Below, in pieces: positions 42,410-50,939 of a stretch of 64,000 nucleotides of DNA. The translations under genes and the position numbers were made by a program. Below the pieces are notes generated by a model. That model did no database searches. It saw nothing but the letters and a program-made list of their open reading frames with translations, and was not told the DNA's origin. Each line of letters begins with the position of its first letter. The stretch's first letter is position 1. Source of the stretch: Micromonospora sp. WMMD1155 (GTDB taxonomy: Bacteria > Actinomycetota > Actinomycetes > Mycobacteriales > Micromonosporaceae). The stretch covers positions 6,324,501 through 6,388,500 of the forward strand of contig NZ_CP120742.1 of NCBI RefSeq assembly GCF_029581275.1, read 5' to 3'.

Positions 42410-43134
42410 AGGCCGCCGGAGACGCGCAGCACCGTGCCGGTGGCGTAGGAGGCCTCCGGGCCGAGCAGCCATGCGATGGCGGCGGCGATCTCGTCGGGTT
42501 CGCCCGCGCGGCCCAGCGGGATCCGGCCGACGGCGGAGTCGGGGCGGTCGGGCACCCCGGAGTCGGCGTGGATGTCGGTGCGCACGATGCCGGGGGCGAC
42601 GGCGTTGACCCGGATGCCCTTCGGGGCGAGTTCCTTGGCCAGACCCACGGTGAGGGTGTCGGTGGCGGCCTTCACGGCGGCGTAGTGCACGTACTCCCCC
42701 GGGCTGCCCAGGGTGGCGGCGGCCGAGGAGACGTTGACGATCGCGCCTCCGTCGCTCAGCCGGCGGGCGGCCTGCTGCGCGCACAGGACGTAGCCGACGA
42801 GGTTGACGTCGACGACCCGGCGCAGGTCCTCGACGCGCAGCTCGGTGAAGGGCCCGATGAGGCTGGTGACGCCGGCGTTGTTGACCAGGCCGGTGAGCGG
42901 GCCGAGCCGCGCCGCGGCGTCGAACAGCTCGGCGACCTGGTCGGGGTCGGTGGTGTCGGCGCGTACCGCGATGGCCTGCACTCCGGTCGCGCGCAGGTCG
43001 GCCAGGACGGTGGCGGCGGCGGCCTCGTCACGGCGGTAGCACAGGGCGACGTGGTGACCGGCGGCGGCGAGGCGGCGGGCGGTGGCCGCGCCGATGCCGC
43101 GACCGCCCCCGGTGATGACGGTGACCGGTGCCAC
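42406..43134 (-). CDS. SDR-family oxidoreductase (FabG-like)
   Basis: Classical short-chain dehydrogenase of 242 residues: TGGGRGIGAATARRLA (8-23), LVNNAGV (about 84-90), catalytic Ser in VNVSSAAATLG and YVHYAAVKAA with Tyr/Lys near 149/153, then NAVAPGIVRTDIHAD. Likely 3-oxoacyl or sugar/alcohol reductase; substrate unknown. ATG 43134. The stop lies within the terminator hairpin it shares with the transporter genes. Confidence 0.88.
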   Translation of the reverse strand: MAPVTVITGGGRGIGAATARRLAAAGHHVALCYRRDEAAAATVLADLRATGVQAIAVRADTTDPDQVAELFDAAARLGPLTGLVNNAGVTSLIGPFTELRVEDLRRVVDVNLVGYVLCAQQAARRLSDGGAIVNVSSAAATLGSPGEYVHYAAVKAATDTLTVGLAKELAPKGIRVNAVAPGIVRTDIHADSGVPDRPDSAVGRIPLGRAGEPDEIAAAIAWLLGPEASYATGTVLRVSGGL

Positions 43135-43327
43135 GGCGACTCCAGGGCTGTCGGATCGGGATGCGCCGACGCTACCGTGACCGGCGCGCTTCGGTCGTCG
43201 AGAGGAGGGTCACAGGCGGCGGGCTTCGGTACACGGTGGCGGCGGGGTGGCCGGGGAGTCGGGGTCGCTCCGGGGTGATCGCTTACGCTTCCCGCGCGTT
43301 CGGTCGCTGGGACAACGGAGGTGCGCG

Positions 43328-43789
43328 GTGGCGGGTGTGGGTGTCGGCGACGTGGTGCAGGATTTCGAGCTACCGGACGAGACGGGCACGCCGCGGCGGT
43401 TGTCGGAGTTCCTGGCGACCGGGCCGGTGGTGGTGTTCTTCTACCCGGGCGCGATGACGCGGGGTTGCACGGCGGAGAGCTGCCACTTCCGGGACCTCGC
43501 GGCGGAGTTCACGGCGTTGGGCGCGTCGCGGGTGGGCATCAGCCGGGACCCGGTGGCGAAGCAGGCGGAGTTCTCCGAGCTGCACGGGTTCGACTATCCG
43601 CTGTTGTCCGACGAGGACGGCACGGTGGCGCGGCAGTTCGGGGTGAGGCGGCGGATGCCGTTGGGGGCGTTGAGCACGAAGCGGATGACGTTCGTGATCG
43701 GCGTCGACCGGCGGGTCATCGAGGTGATCCACAGTGAGGTCAGCATGAACGACCACGCGGATCGCGCACTGCGGGCGTTGGGCGGCTGA
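43328..43789 (+). CDS. Peroxiredoxin (AhpC/TSA, BCP-like)
   Basis: Thiol peroxidase of 153 residues. The active site reads FFYPGAMTRGCTAESCHFRD (about 38-57), with the peroxidatic Cys at 48 and another Cys five residues later, as in PrxQ/BCP enzymes. GTG 43328 follows GGAGG at 43317-43321. The 193-nt gap upstream is divergent with the SDR gene; no clear operator is visible. Confidence 0.85.
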   Translation: MAGVGVGDVVQDFELPDETGTPRRLSEFLATGPVVVFFYPGAMTRGCTAESCHFRDLAAEFTALGASRVGISRDPVAKQAEFSELHGFDYPLLSDEDGTVARQFGVRRRMPLGALSTKRMTFVIGVDRRVIEVIHSEVSMNDHADRALRALGG

Positions 43790-43872
43790 GTGGGCGTGGG
43801 CCCTGTGCGGCGGGTGTCGCAGTCGGCTGGTATCAAGACAGAAATCAAACAGGTGTACGGAAGAGGGTTGTG

Positions 43873-44556
43873 ATGGATGCCGGCCAGGGTTTGTCCACTG
43901 ACGAGGTGCAGAGCATCCGGGAGGCGTTGGCGGCCGGGCGTAAACCACGGGTGGTGTTCACCGCCTCGGCGGGGCAGATCGCCGGCCAGGTCGGTCAGGT
44001 GGTCGAGCTGACCGACCCGGAGGTGTCCGACGAGTTCGTGGTGGTGCGGTTCGGCCGCGACGAGTTGCCGTTCTCCCCCGCCGACCTGGCGGTGGCGCCC
44101 AAGGGCGCCGGTCGTCGGGTGGTGGAGCCGAAACCCGAGCCCGCGCCGGAGCCGGAGCCGGTGGCGGCGCCGGAGTTCGTGTTGGACACGCCGCGGGTGC
44201 CCGCGCAGCGACAGGAGGATCCGAAGGTGGAGCAGACGGAGAAGCCGCCGGCGCGGCGGGCGGTCAAGGCCGTCAAGCCGAAGGGGCCCGCCGGTCTCAC
44301 CGTCACGTTGGCGTACGCCGACGGTGAGTGGACCGTCGCCGCGCAGCAGGGCAGCAAGGCCCTGGCGAAGCCGTACGTGGTGAAGCCGGCCGAGGCGTTG
44401 AAGATGGTGGCCCTGGTCGACGTGCCCGGGGTGCAGGAGGCGGTGGAGCAGATCCTCGGCACCGAGCGGGCCGAGGCGGAGCAGCAGGCCGAGAAGCTGC
44501 GCGCCGAGCTGGCCGAGATCGAGGCGCGCCTGGCGGAGCTGCGCGAGGCCCGCTGA
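43873..44556 (+). CDS. Conserved actinobacterial protein, DUF6319-like
   Basis: Soluble protein of 227 residues. An N-terminal domain (1-75) starts GLSTDEVQSIREALAAGRKP and includes VVVRFGRDELPFSPADLAVA. It is followed by a Pro/Glu-rich linker (about 80-135), a second globular part (GLTVTLAYADGEWTVAAQQG) and an Ala/Glu coiled coil to the end. I recall it as an actinobacterial family (DUF6319), but the number is from memory. ATG 43873 follows GGAAGAGGG. Confidence 0.6.
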   Translation: MDAGQGLSTDEVQSIREALAAGRKPRVVFTASAGQIAGQVGQVVELTDPEVSDEFVVVRFGRDELPFSPADLAVAPKGAGRRVVEPKPEPAPEPEPVAAPEFVLDTPRVPAQRQEDPKVEQTEKPPARRAVKAVKPKGPAGLTVTLAYADGEWTVAAQQGSKALAKPYVVKPAEALKMVALVDVPGVQEAVEQILGTERAEAEQQAEKLRAELAEIEARLAELREAR

Positions 44557-44562
44557 GGGTGT

Positions 44563-45015
44563 TCAGCGCCGGGCGTGGTGCTCCAGCAGGCGGGTGAGCA
44601 GGCGGGTCAGCTGGTCGCGTTCGGCGGTGGACAGCGGGGCGAGCAGCTCGTCCTGGACCCGGCCGACGGTGTCGCCCATCCGGTGGGCCTCGTCGGCGCC
44701 GGCGTCGGTGAGGCTGATGACGTTGCGGCGGCGGTCGGCCGGGTCGGGGGCGCGTACGACGAGCCCTCGACCGGCCAGGTCGTTGACGGCCGCGACGACG
44801 TCGCTGCGGTCGATGCCGCAGCGTCGGCCCAGGTCGGCCTGGCTGGCGGGGCCGTCCTCGTCCAGCGTGGCGAGCAGCCGGTAGTGGTAGCCGCGTAGGC
44901 CGTGCGCGGCGAAGCCCTCGCTGATGAGCCGGGCGGCGTGGGCGGCGGTCTGGTTGAGCAACCACGTCGGGGTGGTGCGGAGCCCGGCGGGTGACTGCGG
45001 GGCGGTGGACTGCAT
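44563..45015 (-). CDS. MarR-family regulator (minus-strand member of a divergent pair)
   Basis: Winged-helix regulator of 150 residues: YHYRLLATLDEDGPASQADL, GRRCGIDRSDVVAAVNDLAG, and a wing DPADRRRNVISL. ATG 45015. It is divergent from the MarR-like gene at 45111, and the gap between them carries repeated ACGTTGG half-sites, so it probably represses both. Its stop is 4 nt from the DUF6319-like gene stop. Confidence 0.85.
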   Translation of the reverse strand: MQSTAPQSPAGLRTTPTWLLNQTAAHAARLISEGFAAHGLRGYHYRLLATLDEDGPASQADLGRRCGIDRSDVVAAVNDLAGRGLVVRAPDPADRRRNVISLTDAGADEAHRMGDTVGRVQDELLAPLSTAERDQLTRLLTRLLEHHARR

Positions 45016-45035
45016 GGCCGCAGCCTAACAGGAAT

Positions 45036-45096
45036 CGTTGGCGCGACCTACGATCCATGCTACGTTGGCTTCACCAACGTTGGTGCGGCCAACGTT
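45036..45096. promoter_or_regulatory. MarR operator cluster
   Basis: A perfect 12-nt palindrome ACCAACGTTGGT (45073-45084) is flanked by ACGTTGG at 45062-45068, CCAACGTT at 45089-45096 and CGTTGG near 45036. Repeats of one half-site fill the gap between two divergent MarR genes. Confidence 0.75.
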
Positions 45097-45110
45097 TAGA
45101 AGGAGGCGTC

Positions 45111-45542
45111 ATGTCCACCACTCCCACCCTCAACGGCCAGGTCATCGGCCAGGCCCACTACGCCACCCGGGCCCTGCTGGAGCGGGCCGTGGCCCCGCTC
45201 GGGCTCACCTTCGGCCAGGTGCTCGCGCTCAACGTCCTCGCCGACGGGCCCGTCGACCGCGCCCACCTGACGGACCGGATCACCAGCACACTCAAGGTCG
45301 ACGCGCCGGCCGTCCACGAGGTGATCGCCAGACTCCTCGACGCGAACCTCGCCGACGACGACACCGACCCGGCGCGGATCCGGCTCACCGACGCCGGTCA
45401 GGCGACGCAGGCCCGCGTCGCGGACGTCGTCTCCGGCATCACCGAGCGCCTCTACGCCGACATCCCCGCCGACGACGCGAACGCCGCCGCCCGGGCGCTC
45501 ACCGTGATCACCCGACGCGCGAACGCCGAACTGGCGGCCTGA
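45111..45542 (+). CDS. MarR-like regulator (plus-strand member)
   Basis: Product of 143 residues with a MarR-type fold: LLERAVAPLGLTFGQVLALN, a recognition-helix region TSTLKVDAPAVHEVIARLLD and a short wing DPARIRL. ATG 45111 follows AAGGAGG at 45100-45106. Expression is probably governed by the shared operator cluster upstream. The 3' end (RRANAELAA and stop) is repeated twice more downstream. Confidence 0.8.
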   Translation: MSTTPTLNGQVIGQAHYATRALLERAVAPLGLTFGQVLALNVLADGPVDRAHLTDRITSTLKVDAPAVHEVIARLLDANLADDDTDPARIRLTDAGQATQARVADVVSGITERLYADIPADDANAAARALTVITRRANAELAA

Positions 45543-45661
45543 CCGGGGGCGGTGGCGGCACAGGTCAGCCGACGCGCGAACGCCGAACTGGCGGCCTGAC
45601 CGGGGGCGGTGGCGGCACAGGTCAGCCGACGCGCGAACGCCGAACTGGCGGCCTGACCGGG
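45513..45661 (+). repeat. 57-bp tandem repeat beginning inside the MarR gene
   Basis: A 57-bp unit starts at 45513, 45570 and 45627 (third copy partial, about 35 nt). The first 30 nt of the unit (starting CGACGCGCGAACGCCGAACT) are the last nine codons and stop of the MarR-like gene. The copies are identical by eye, so the duplication is recent. Confidence 0.92.
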
Positions 45662-45779
45662 CACAGCGGTGCCGTCGCGGGTCGGCGGACCGGTCAGGCG
45701 TGTGCGCGGACCTGACCGCCGGGAACGTGGTCGGGCCGATCGCCCGCAGGTGGCGGTGACGCCGGACGAGTCCGACCCG

Positions 45780-46952
45780 TCAGAAGTAGTCGAGCACCTG
45801 GGCCGGGCCGCCCGCGCCCAACAGGTCCAGGGCGTCCGGCGCGACACCGGCGGCGTGCAGCAGGCCCGCCTGCGCGACCGACCGGGCGCCGGCCGCCCCG
45901 GCGTACAGCAACGCGAAACCGCGGACGTCCAGCCGCAGATCCGCCTCACCGTCGACGCGGGTCAACTCGGCCGCGCCGTCGGCGACAGCCAACCGCCAGG
46001 TGCCGGTGTTCCACTCGGCGAGCGGATCGGTGAGGCGGAAGTCGACGACACCCCGCACGTGGGCGGGCCACCCACGGGTGCTCACCGCCCGGGCGACGTC
46101 GACCGGCCGGTGCATCCACAGGTCCCGCTCGTGCTCGCGGGCCGACTCCAACGGCAGGCAGGCGCTCACCGCGTCACCGTCGAGCGGACACAGCCGCAGG
46201 GTCGGCGCGACGCTCGCCCAACTGGCGAGCACCCCGACGAGTTCCCGGGCGGCCTCGGCGGTGACCGCCAGGGCCTCGTCGACGGTGAGCACCGAGTCGG
46301 CACCGTAGCCGCTCCCCCGCTGCCAGGTGGCGTAGCCGACCAGGTCGTCGCCCCTCTCGACGAGGGTGAGTCCGTCACCGGGCAGGCCGCGATCGTCGGC
46401 GTCGAACAGCTCACCCCGGCGGGTCAGCAGGCCGTTACGGTGCCGGGTGACCCGCTCGTAGAGGGCGGCGACGGCGGGCAGGTCGGCGGGCGTACCGGCC
46501 CGGACGGTGAGGTGCGACGCGGGCCGGTACCGGGGCAGCGTGGCGGTGGCCAGGTCGACCGTCCGCAGCACACCGACGGCCTCCCACCCGCAGGCCCGGT
46601 ACGGGGCGGCGACGGTCGGGTACAACGCGCTGACCGCCGCGCCCCGCTCGTGCGCCCCGCGCAGCAACGCGGTGAGCATGGCCCTCGCCACGCCACGGCC
46701 CCGGGCCTCGGGTGCGACGGCCACCCCGGCCACGTCGGCGGCCGGCACCACCCGCCCCGACCACCACTGGTCGTGGTGCAGGTCGACGGCCTTGCCGACG
46801 AGCCGCCCGGTGTCGTCGAACGCGCCCCAGCGCGTCATCCCGGGTACCACGATCCGCGTGCTCGCCGCTCGTTCCGAGGTGTTGCCGAACGCGAACCGGC
46901 CCAGGTCCCAGGCGGCGTCGAGGTCGTCGGCGGTGAGTTCGCGTACGTGCAT
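45780..46952 (-). CDS. Eis-like GNAT N-acetyltransferase
   Basis: Protein of 390 residues with tandem GNAT-like domains and a C-terminal sterol carrier-like domain, the Eis layout. The acetyl-CoA loop is VAVAPEARGRGVARAMLTAL (about 76-95). A second GNAT-like half lies around 150-280 and the SCP2-like tail around 290-390. Eis enzymes acetylate aminoglycosides or peptides; resistance is not implied without assay. ATG 46952 is chosen at MHVRELTADDL; 28 further upstream codons overlap the REP-like palindrome. Confidence 0.82.
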   Translation of the reverse strand: MHVRELTADDLDAAWDLGRFAFGNTSERAASTRIVVPGMTRWGAFDDTGRLVGKAVDLHHDQWWSGRVVPAADVAGVAVAPEARGRGVARAMLTALLRGAHERGAAVSALYPTVAAPYRACGWEAVGVLRTVDLATATLPRYRPASHLTVRAGTPADLPAVAALYERVTRHRNGLLTRRGELFDADDRGLPGDGLTLVERGDDLVGYATWQRGSGYGADSVLTVDEALAVTAEAARELVGVLASWASVAPTLRLCPLDGDAVSACLPLESAREHERDLWMHRPVDVARAVSTRGWPAHVRGVVDFRLTDPLAEWNTGTWRLAVADGAAELTRVDGEADLRLDVRGFALLYAGAAGARSVAQAGLLHAAGVAPDALDLLGAGGPAQVLDYF

Positions 46953-46984
46953 CGGCACACGGTAGCGGCGGACGCCGGACGTGA

Positions 46985-47043
46985 TCGACTCGATATCGCC
47001 GACGTGGCGGTATCCGCGCCCCCGGGATACCGCCACGTCGGCG
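46985..47043 (-). terminator. REP-like palindrome acting as cydB terminator
   Basis: Perfect 19-nt arms (46997-47015 and 47025-47043) with a 9-nt loop follow the cydB stop. The left arm extends back to TGATCGACTC, matching the start of two other palindromes at 59676 and 63857; the right arm is degenerate there. Confidence 0.75.
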
Positions 47044-47051
47044 AGATGCGG

Positions 47052-48050
47052 TCAGTGTTGGGGGATGTTGGCCACACCGATGCGCTTGCGGAACACCCAG
47101 TAGGTCCAGCCCTGGTAGGCCAGCACCACCGGAGTGAAGATCACCGCCACCCAGGTCATGATCTTCAGGGTGTAGGGGGTGGACGCGGCGTTGGTGGCCG
47201 TCAACGTGCCGGCGGTGTCCAGCGTGGACGGCAGCACATTCGGGAACAGCGCCGCGAACAGCGTCGCCACGGCCAGACCGATCGCCACGGCGGTGCCGGT
47301 GAACGCCCAGCCCTCCCGGCGTACCCGGGCGGCGGCCAGACCACCGAGCAGGGCGAGGGCCGCGCCGACGGCGAGCACGACGGCGGCCGTGCTGGAGCGG
47401 ATGCTCAACGTCCAGCTCAGGAACCCGACCGCGAGTACCGCGGCGACGACACCCAGGCGCACCGCGAGGGCGCCCGCGCGCTCGCGGATGTCGCCGGTGG
47501 TCTTCAGCGCGAGGAACACCGCGCCGTGGGTCAGGAACAGCGCGAGGGTGGTCGCGCCACCGAGCAGGGAGTACGGGTTGAGCAGGTCGACGAGGCCACC
47601 GACGTACTCGTGGTCGGCGTCCAGTGGCACGCCGCGCAGGATGTTGGCGAAGGCGACGCCCCACAGGATGGCCGGGAGCAGTGAGCCGACGACGATCGCG
47701 GTGTCCCAGCGGCGCTTCCAGGACGCCTCGGGGCGCTTGTGCCGGTACTCGAACGCGACACCCCGGGCGATCAGGGCCAGCAGGATCAGCAGCAGCGGCA
47801 GGTAGAAGCCGGAGAACAGGGTGGCGTACCACTCGGGGAACGCGGCGAACATCGCGCCGCCGGCGGTGATGAGCCACACCTCGTTGCCGTCCCACACCGG
47901 GCCGATCGTGTTGATCAGGACACGGCGTTCCCGGTCGTTCCGGCCCAGGACGGGCAGCAGCATGCCGACGCCGAAGTCGAAGCCCTCCAGGATGAAGTAC
48001 CCGGTGAACAGCACGGCGACGAGGAGAAACCAGATGGTGGTCAGTTCCAC
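47052..48050 (-). CDS. cydB: Cytochrome bd oxidase subunit II
   Basis: Membrane protein of 332 residues with about nine helices. The start VELTTIWFLLVAVLFTGYFI and GFDFGVGMLLP, GPVWDGNEVWLI and the terminal GWTYWVFRKRI match CydB. With CydA it forms a high-affinity quinol oxidase that works at low oxygen. GTG 48050 has GGAGCC upstream. Fourteen nt separate it from cydA. No cydDC transporter genes follow; the strong hairpin downstream ends the unit. Confidence 0.95.
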   Translation of the reverse strand: MELTTIWFLLVAVLFTGYFILEGFDFGVGMLLPVLGRNDRERRVLINTIGPVWDGNEVWLITAGGAMFAAFPEWYATLFSGFYLPLLLILLALIARGVAFEYRHKRPEASWKRRWDTAIVVGSLLPAILWGVAFANILRGVPLDADHEYVGGLVDLLNPYSLLGGATTLALFLTHGAVFLALKTTGDIRERAGALAVRLGVVAAVLAVGFLSWTLSIRSSTAAVVLAVGAALALLGGLAAARVRREGWAFTGTAVAIGLAVATLFAALFPNVLPSTLDTAGTLTATNAASTPYTLKIMTWVAVIFTPVVLAYQGWTYWVFRKRIGVANIPQH

Positions 48051-48064
48051 GATGGGCTCCGGGA

Positions 48065-49477
48065 TCAGTAGGCGAAGGCGAGCGGGCGCTCGGCGTCGTC
48101 GGTGTCGTCGGCGGGGGGTTGTTCGCTGACGTCGGGTACGCCGGCCTTGGCGTAGCGCAGCAGCAGCTTGACCTCGATGACGGCGAGGGTGGCGTAGATC
48201 AGCGTGAACGCGGTGAACGAGGTGAGGACCTCGGCCAACGAGACGCTGCGGGACACCCCGTTGCGGGTGAGCATCTCGCCGAAGACGATCCACGGCTGGC
48301 GGCCCATCTCGGTGAAGATCCAGCCGAACGAGTTGGCCAGCAGCGGCAGCACCGGCATGGCCAGGCCCGCGCGCAGCAGCCACCTGCTGCTCGGGGTACG
48401 GCCCTTGCGCTGGCTCCAGAGCACCAGCAGGGCGATCGCGCCGGCGGCCATCCCGAAGGCGATCATGAAGCGGAAACTCCAGTAGGTGACCGGGATGATC
48501 GGGGTGTAGCTGCCCGCGCCGTACTGGGTGGCGTACTGGGCCTGCAGGTCGTTGATGCCGTGCACGGTGCCGTGCGGGTCACCGGTGCCCAGGTAGGACA
48601 GCAGGTACGGGATCTTGAGGGCGAACACCTCGCGGCTGCCGTCGAGGCTGCCGATGGTGAGCACGGAGAACGAGGCGGGACTCTCGGTGGAGTAGAGACC
48701 CTCGGCGGCGGCCATCTTCATCGGCTGCACCTCAGTCATGATCTTGCCCTGGATGTCGCCGGTGAACAGCACGGCGGCGGAGGCGACCAGGACCACCCAG
48801 GAGCCGAACTTCGTGGCGAAGCGGTACGCGCCGGTGTCGGCGGAGTCGCGGTTGCGGATGACGTGCCACAGGCCGACCGCGACGATCAGCGACCCGGCGA
48901 CGAGGAACGAGCCGGCCAGGGTGTGCGGGAACGTGATCAGGGCGACCTTGTTGGTCAGCACGGCCGGGAAGTCGGTCAGCTCGGCGCGTCCGCTGTCGGG
49001 GTTGATGCGGTAGCCGACCGGGTTCTGCATGAACGAGTTCGCGGCGAGGATGAAGTACGCGGACAGGTTCGTGCCGATCGCGGCGGCCCAGATGCTGGCC
49101 AGGTGCGCGCGCTTGGGCAGCCGGTCCCAACCGAAGATCCACAGGCCGATGAAGGTGGATTCGAGGAAGAACGCGACGAGCGCCTCGATGGCCAGGGGCG
49201 CGCCGAAGATGTCGCCGACGAAGCGCGAGTAGTCGCTCCAGTTCATGCCGAACTGGAACTCCTGCACGATGCCGGTCACCACCCCCATGGCAAAGTTGAT
49301 CAGGAACAGCTTGCCGTAGAACTTGGTCAGCTTGAGGTAGCGCTCGTTGCCGGTGCGGTGCCACAGCGTCTGCAGGATGGCGACCAGCACGGACAGGCCG
49401 ATGGTCAGCGGAACGAAGAGAAAGTGGTAGACGGTGGTGACACCGAACTGCCAGCGGGCGACGTCCAACGCGTCCAC
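48065..49477 (-). CDS. cydA: Cytochrome bd oxidase subunit I
   Basis: Haem-bearing subunit of 470 residues. Early ARWQFGVTTVYHFLFVPLTI holds a haem-ligand His (about 18), FPHTLAGSF another, and EMGRQPWIVFGEM the conserved GRQPW near the quinol loop. ATG is absent; GTG 49477 begins MDALDVARWQFG at the expected place, after a G-rich stretch rather than a classical ribosome site. The Q-loop appears to be of the short type (inference from length). A dyad-rich region lies upstream. Confidence 0.95.
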   Translation of the reverse strand: MDALDVARWQFGVTTVYHFLFVPLTIGLSVLVAILQTLWHRTGNERYLKLTKFYGKLFLINFAMGVVTGIVQEFQFGMNWSDYSRFVGDIFGAPLAIEALVAFFLESTFIGLWIFGWDRLPKRAHLASIWAAAIGTNLSAYFILAANSFMQNPVGYRINPDSGRAELTDFPAVLTNKVALITFPHTLAGSFLVAGSLIVAVGLWHVIRNRDSADTGAYRFATKFGSWVVLVASAAVLFTGDIQGKIMTEVQPMKMAAAEGLYSTESPASFSVLTIGSLDGSREVFALKIPYLLSYLGTGDPHGTVHGINDLQAQYATQYGAGSYTPIIPVTYWSFRFMIAFGMAAGAIALLVLWSQRKGRTPSSRWLLRAGLAMPVLPLLANSFGWIFTEMGRQPWIVFGEMLTRNGVSRSVSLAEVLTSFTAFTLIYATLAVIEVKLLLRYAKAGVPDVSEQPPADDTDDAERPLAFAY

Positions 49478-49497
49478 CTGAAACCCCCAACCAGCCG

Positions 49498-49535
49498 TAC
49501 TACGAGACGTAGTAAATACTACTGCTCGTCGTAGA
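49498..49535 (-). promoter_or_regulatory. Operator-like repeats upstream of cydAB
   Basis: TACTACG-AGA-CGTAGTA (49498-49514) is a perfect dyad. Half-sites TACTAC (49517-49522) and GTCGTAG (49529-49535) follow. The sequence is not the Rex-type dyad known for cyd in Streptomyces. BlaI/PadR-type regulators use TACTA-like sites, so one of these is a guess. Confidence 0.55.
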
Positions 49536-49652
49536 GGATTGGGCAGGGCCGGGCGGCCCGAACCGGTCCGGGACCAATGACCCTGATCACCCCGAGGCAT
49601 CCGGCCGACCCGCCCGCACGCCCTCACCGCCGCGTGCGACGATGTCGCGCTG

Positions 49653-50426
49653 ATGGACACCACGTACGCCACCTGGCAGCCGCCGCTGATCTGGCGCGGC
49701 GCTCTCCTGCTGGCCCGGGGCCTGGTCGGCCTGCTGGCCCGCCTCGAGGTCACCGGCGACGTCCCCGCGCACCTGCGCCGCGGGCCGCTGGTGCTGGCCG
49801 CCAACCACATCAGCCCGTTCGACCCGGTGGTGCTGGCCGCCGCCTGCCAGACCCGGCGCATCGCCCCCCGGATCATGGCGACCGCCGGACTGTTCCGCGC
49901 CCCGGTGCTCGGCACCGCCATGCGCCACGCCGGGCACATCCGCGTCGACCGGGGCACCAGCGCCGTCCACCAGGCTCTCGACGACGCGGCCACCGCTGTC
50001 GCCCGCGGCTCGGTGATCCTCATCTACCCCGAGGGACGCATCGGCCTGGACCCCGGCATGTGGCCCGAACGCGGCAAGACCGGCGCCGCCCGCCTCGCCC
50101 TGGCCTGCGGCGCCCCGGTCGTCCCGGTCGCCCAGTGGGGCTCGCACGAGGTACTCCCCTACCAGGCACCCCGGGGAATGCTGCGCGGCGCCGCCCGCTC
50201 ACTGTGGCGTCGCCCGGTCATCCGGGTGCACTTCGGCACCCCCGTCGACCTGGGCGAGTCGACCGCCGCCAGCCCCGGCGCGGCACGCCGGGCCACCGAC
50301 CGGATCATCGACGCGCTCACCGACACCCTGGTCCCGCTGCGACCCGACGAACCCGACCGGCCCCGGCACGTCGACCCCGGCCGCCCGAGCGACCTCAGCC
50401 GCGCCCACCGCCGCCGCTCGGCCTGA
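49653..50426 (+). CDS. 1-acylglycerol-3-phosphate acyltransferase (PlsC-like)
   Basis: Phospholipid acyltransferase of 257 residues. The catalytic HX4D is in AANHISPFDPVV (about 49-60), with PEGR in ILIYPEGRIGLDPG (about 125-138) binding the phosphate. It makes phosphatidic acid from lysophosphatidate. ATG 49653. The Arg-rich C-terminus (RPSDLSRAHRRRSA) is likely disordered, and its coding sequence is repeated downstream. Confidence 0.88.
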   Translation: MDTTYATWQPPLIWRGALLLARGLVGLLARLEVTGDVPAHLRRGPLVLAANHISPFDPVVLAAACQTRRIAPRIMATAGLFRAPVLGTAMRHAGHIRVDRGTSAVHQALDDAATAVARGSVILIYPEGRIGLDPGMWPERGKTGAARLALACGAPVVPVAQWGSHEVLPYQAPRGMLRGAARSLWRRPVIRVHFGTPVDLGESTAASPGAARRATDRIIDALTDTLVPLRPDEPDRPRHVDPGRPSDLSRAHRRRSA

Positions 50427-50492
50427 GATGCCCGCTGGGCCGAAGCGCCATTCGGTCTGCGCCGCCGCTCGGCCCCGCGCCGCCGCTCGGCC
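50410..50492 (+). repeat. Repeated 3' end of the acyltransferase gene
   Basis: GCCGCCGCTCGGCC occurs at 50410-50423 (final codons), then at 50461-50474 and 50479-50492 (18-nt period between the last two), past the stop codon. Confidence 0.75.
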
Positions 50493-50597
50493 CGGCTGCG
50501 CTGCGACCGACGAGGTTGCTGCGGCGTCGGGGCGCCTGTGCCAGCGAAGCCCACAGCGCAGAGTTCAGCCCACGGCGACCGCATCCCCAGCACCACC

Positions 50598-50684
50598 CCC
50601 TACGCCCTTTGCTGTGCACCCGCCGATGCACCAGCTACCCACGGTGACTGTCGCCTCCGTGGGTGCAGAGCAAAGGACGTAGGG
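50598..50684. repeat. Nested imperfect palindrome, 87 bp
   Basis: Left arm at 50598-50621 (starting CCCTACGCCCTTTGCT) and right arm at 50661-50684 match at 22 of 24 positions as inverted repeats. The 39-nt loop contains a second hairpin ACCCACGG/CCGTGGGT. It is not coding on either strand. The rest of the 0.5-kb gap (50427-50939) is otherwise featureless apart from the acyltransferase-end repeats. Confidence 0.8.
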
Positions 50685-50939
50685 AGGGTGGCCGGGGGTG
50701 GCCGCCGTGGGCCGGTTCGGGCGGGAACATTCGGCGGCCAGCGGGCGCCGGAAAGAGCGGTTACGGGACGGCCGCTTCGGCGGTGTCACCGGCGTGCCCG
50801 TGGGACCTCGGTGGCCGTACCCCCTCGTTGGCGTTGTCCCCGGTCCGGGGGATGCGGGTGGCTCGGCGAGGGGATGAGACCGCCTCGGCAGGCGGTGATG
50901 CTGATTCGCGTCAGCCAGCCACCTGCGCGAAGGAGTGCC

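Noticed and set aside
45513..45661. CRISPR-like array
   Set aside because: Units are contiguous 57-bp copies of a gene end with no unique spacers.
45669..47684. A 671-codon plus-strand frame over the Eis-like and cydB genes
   Set aside because: Composition is Gly/Arg/His-rich antisense sequence; the minus-strand genes have clear families.
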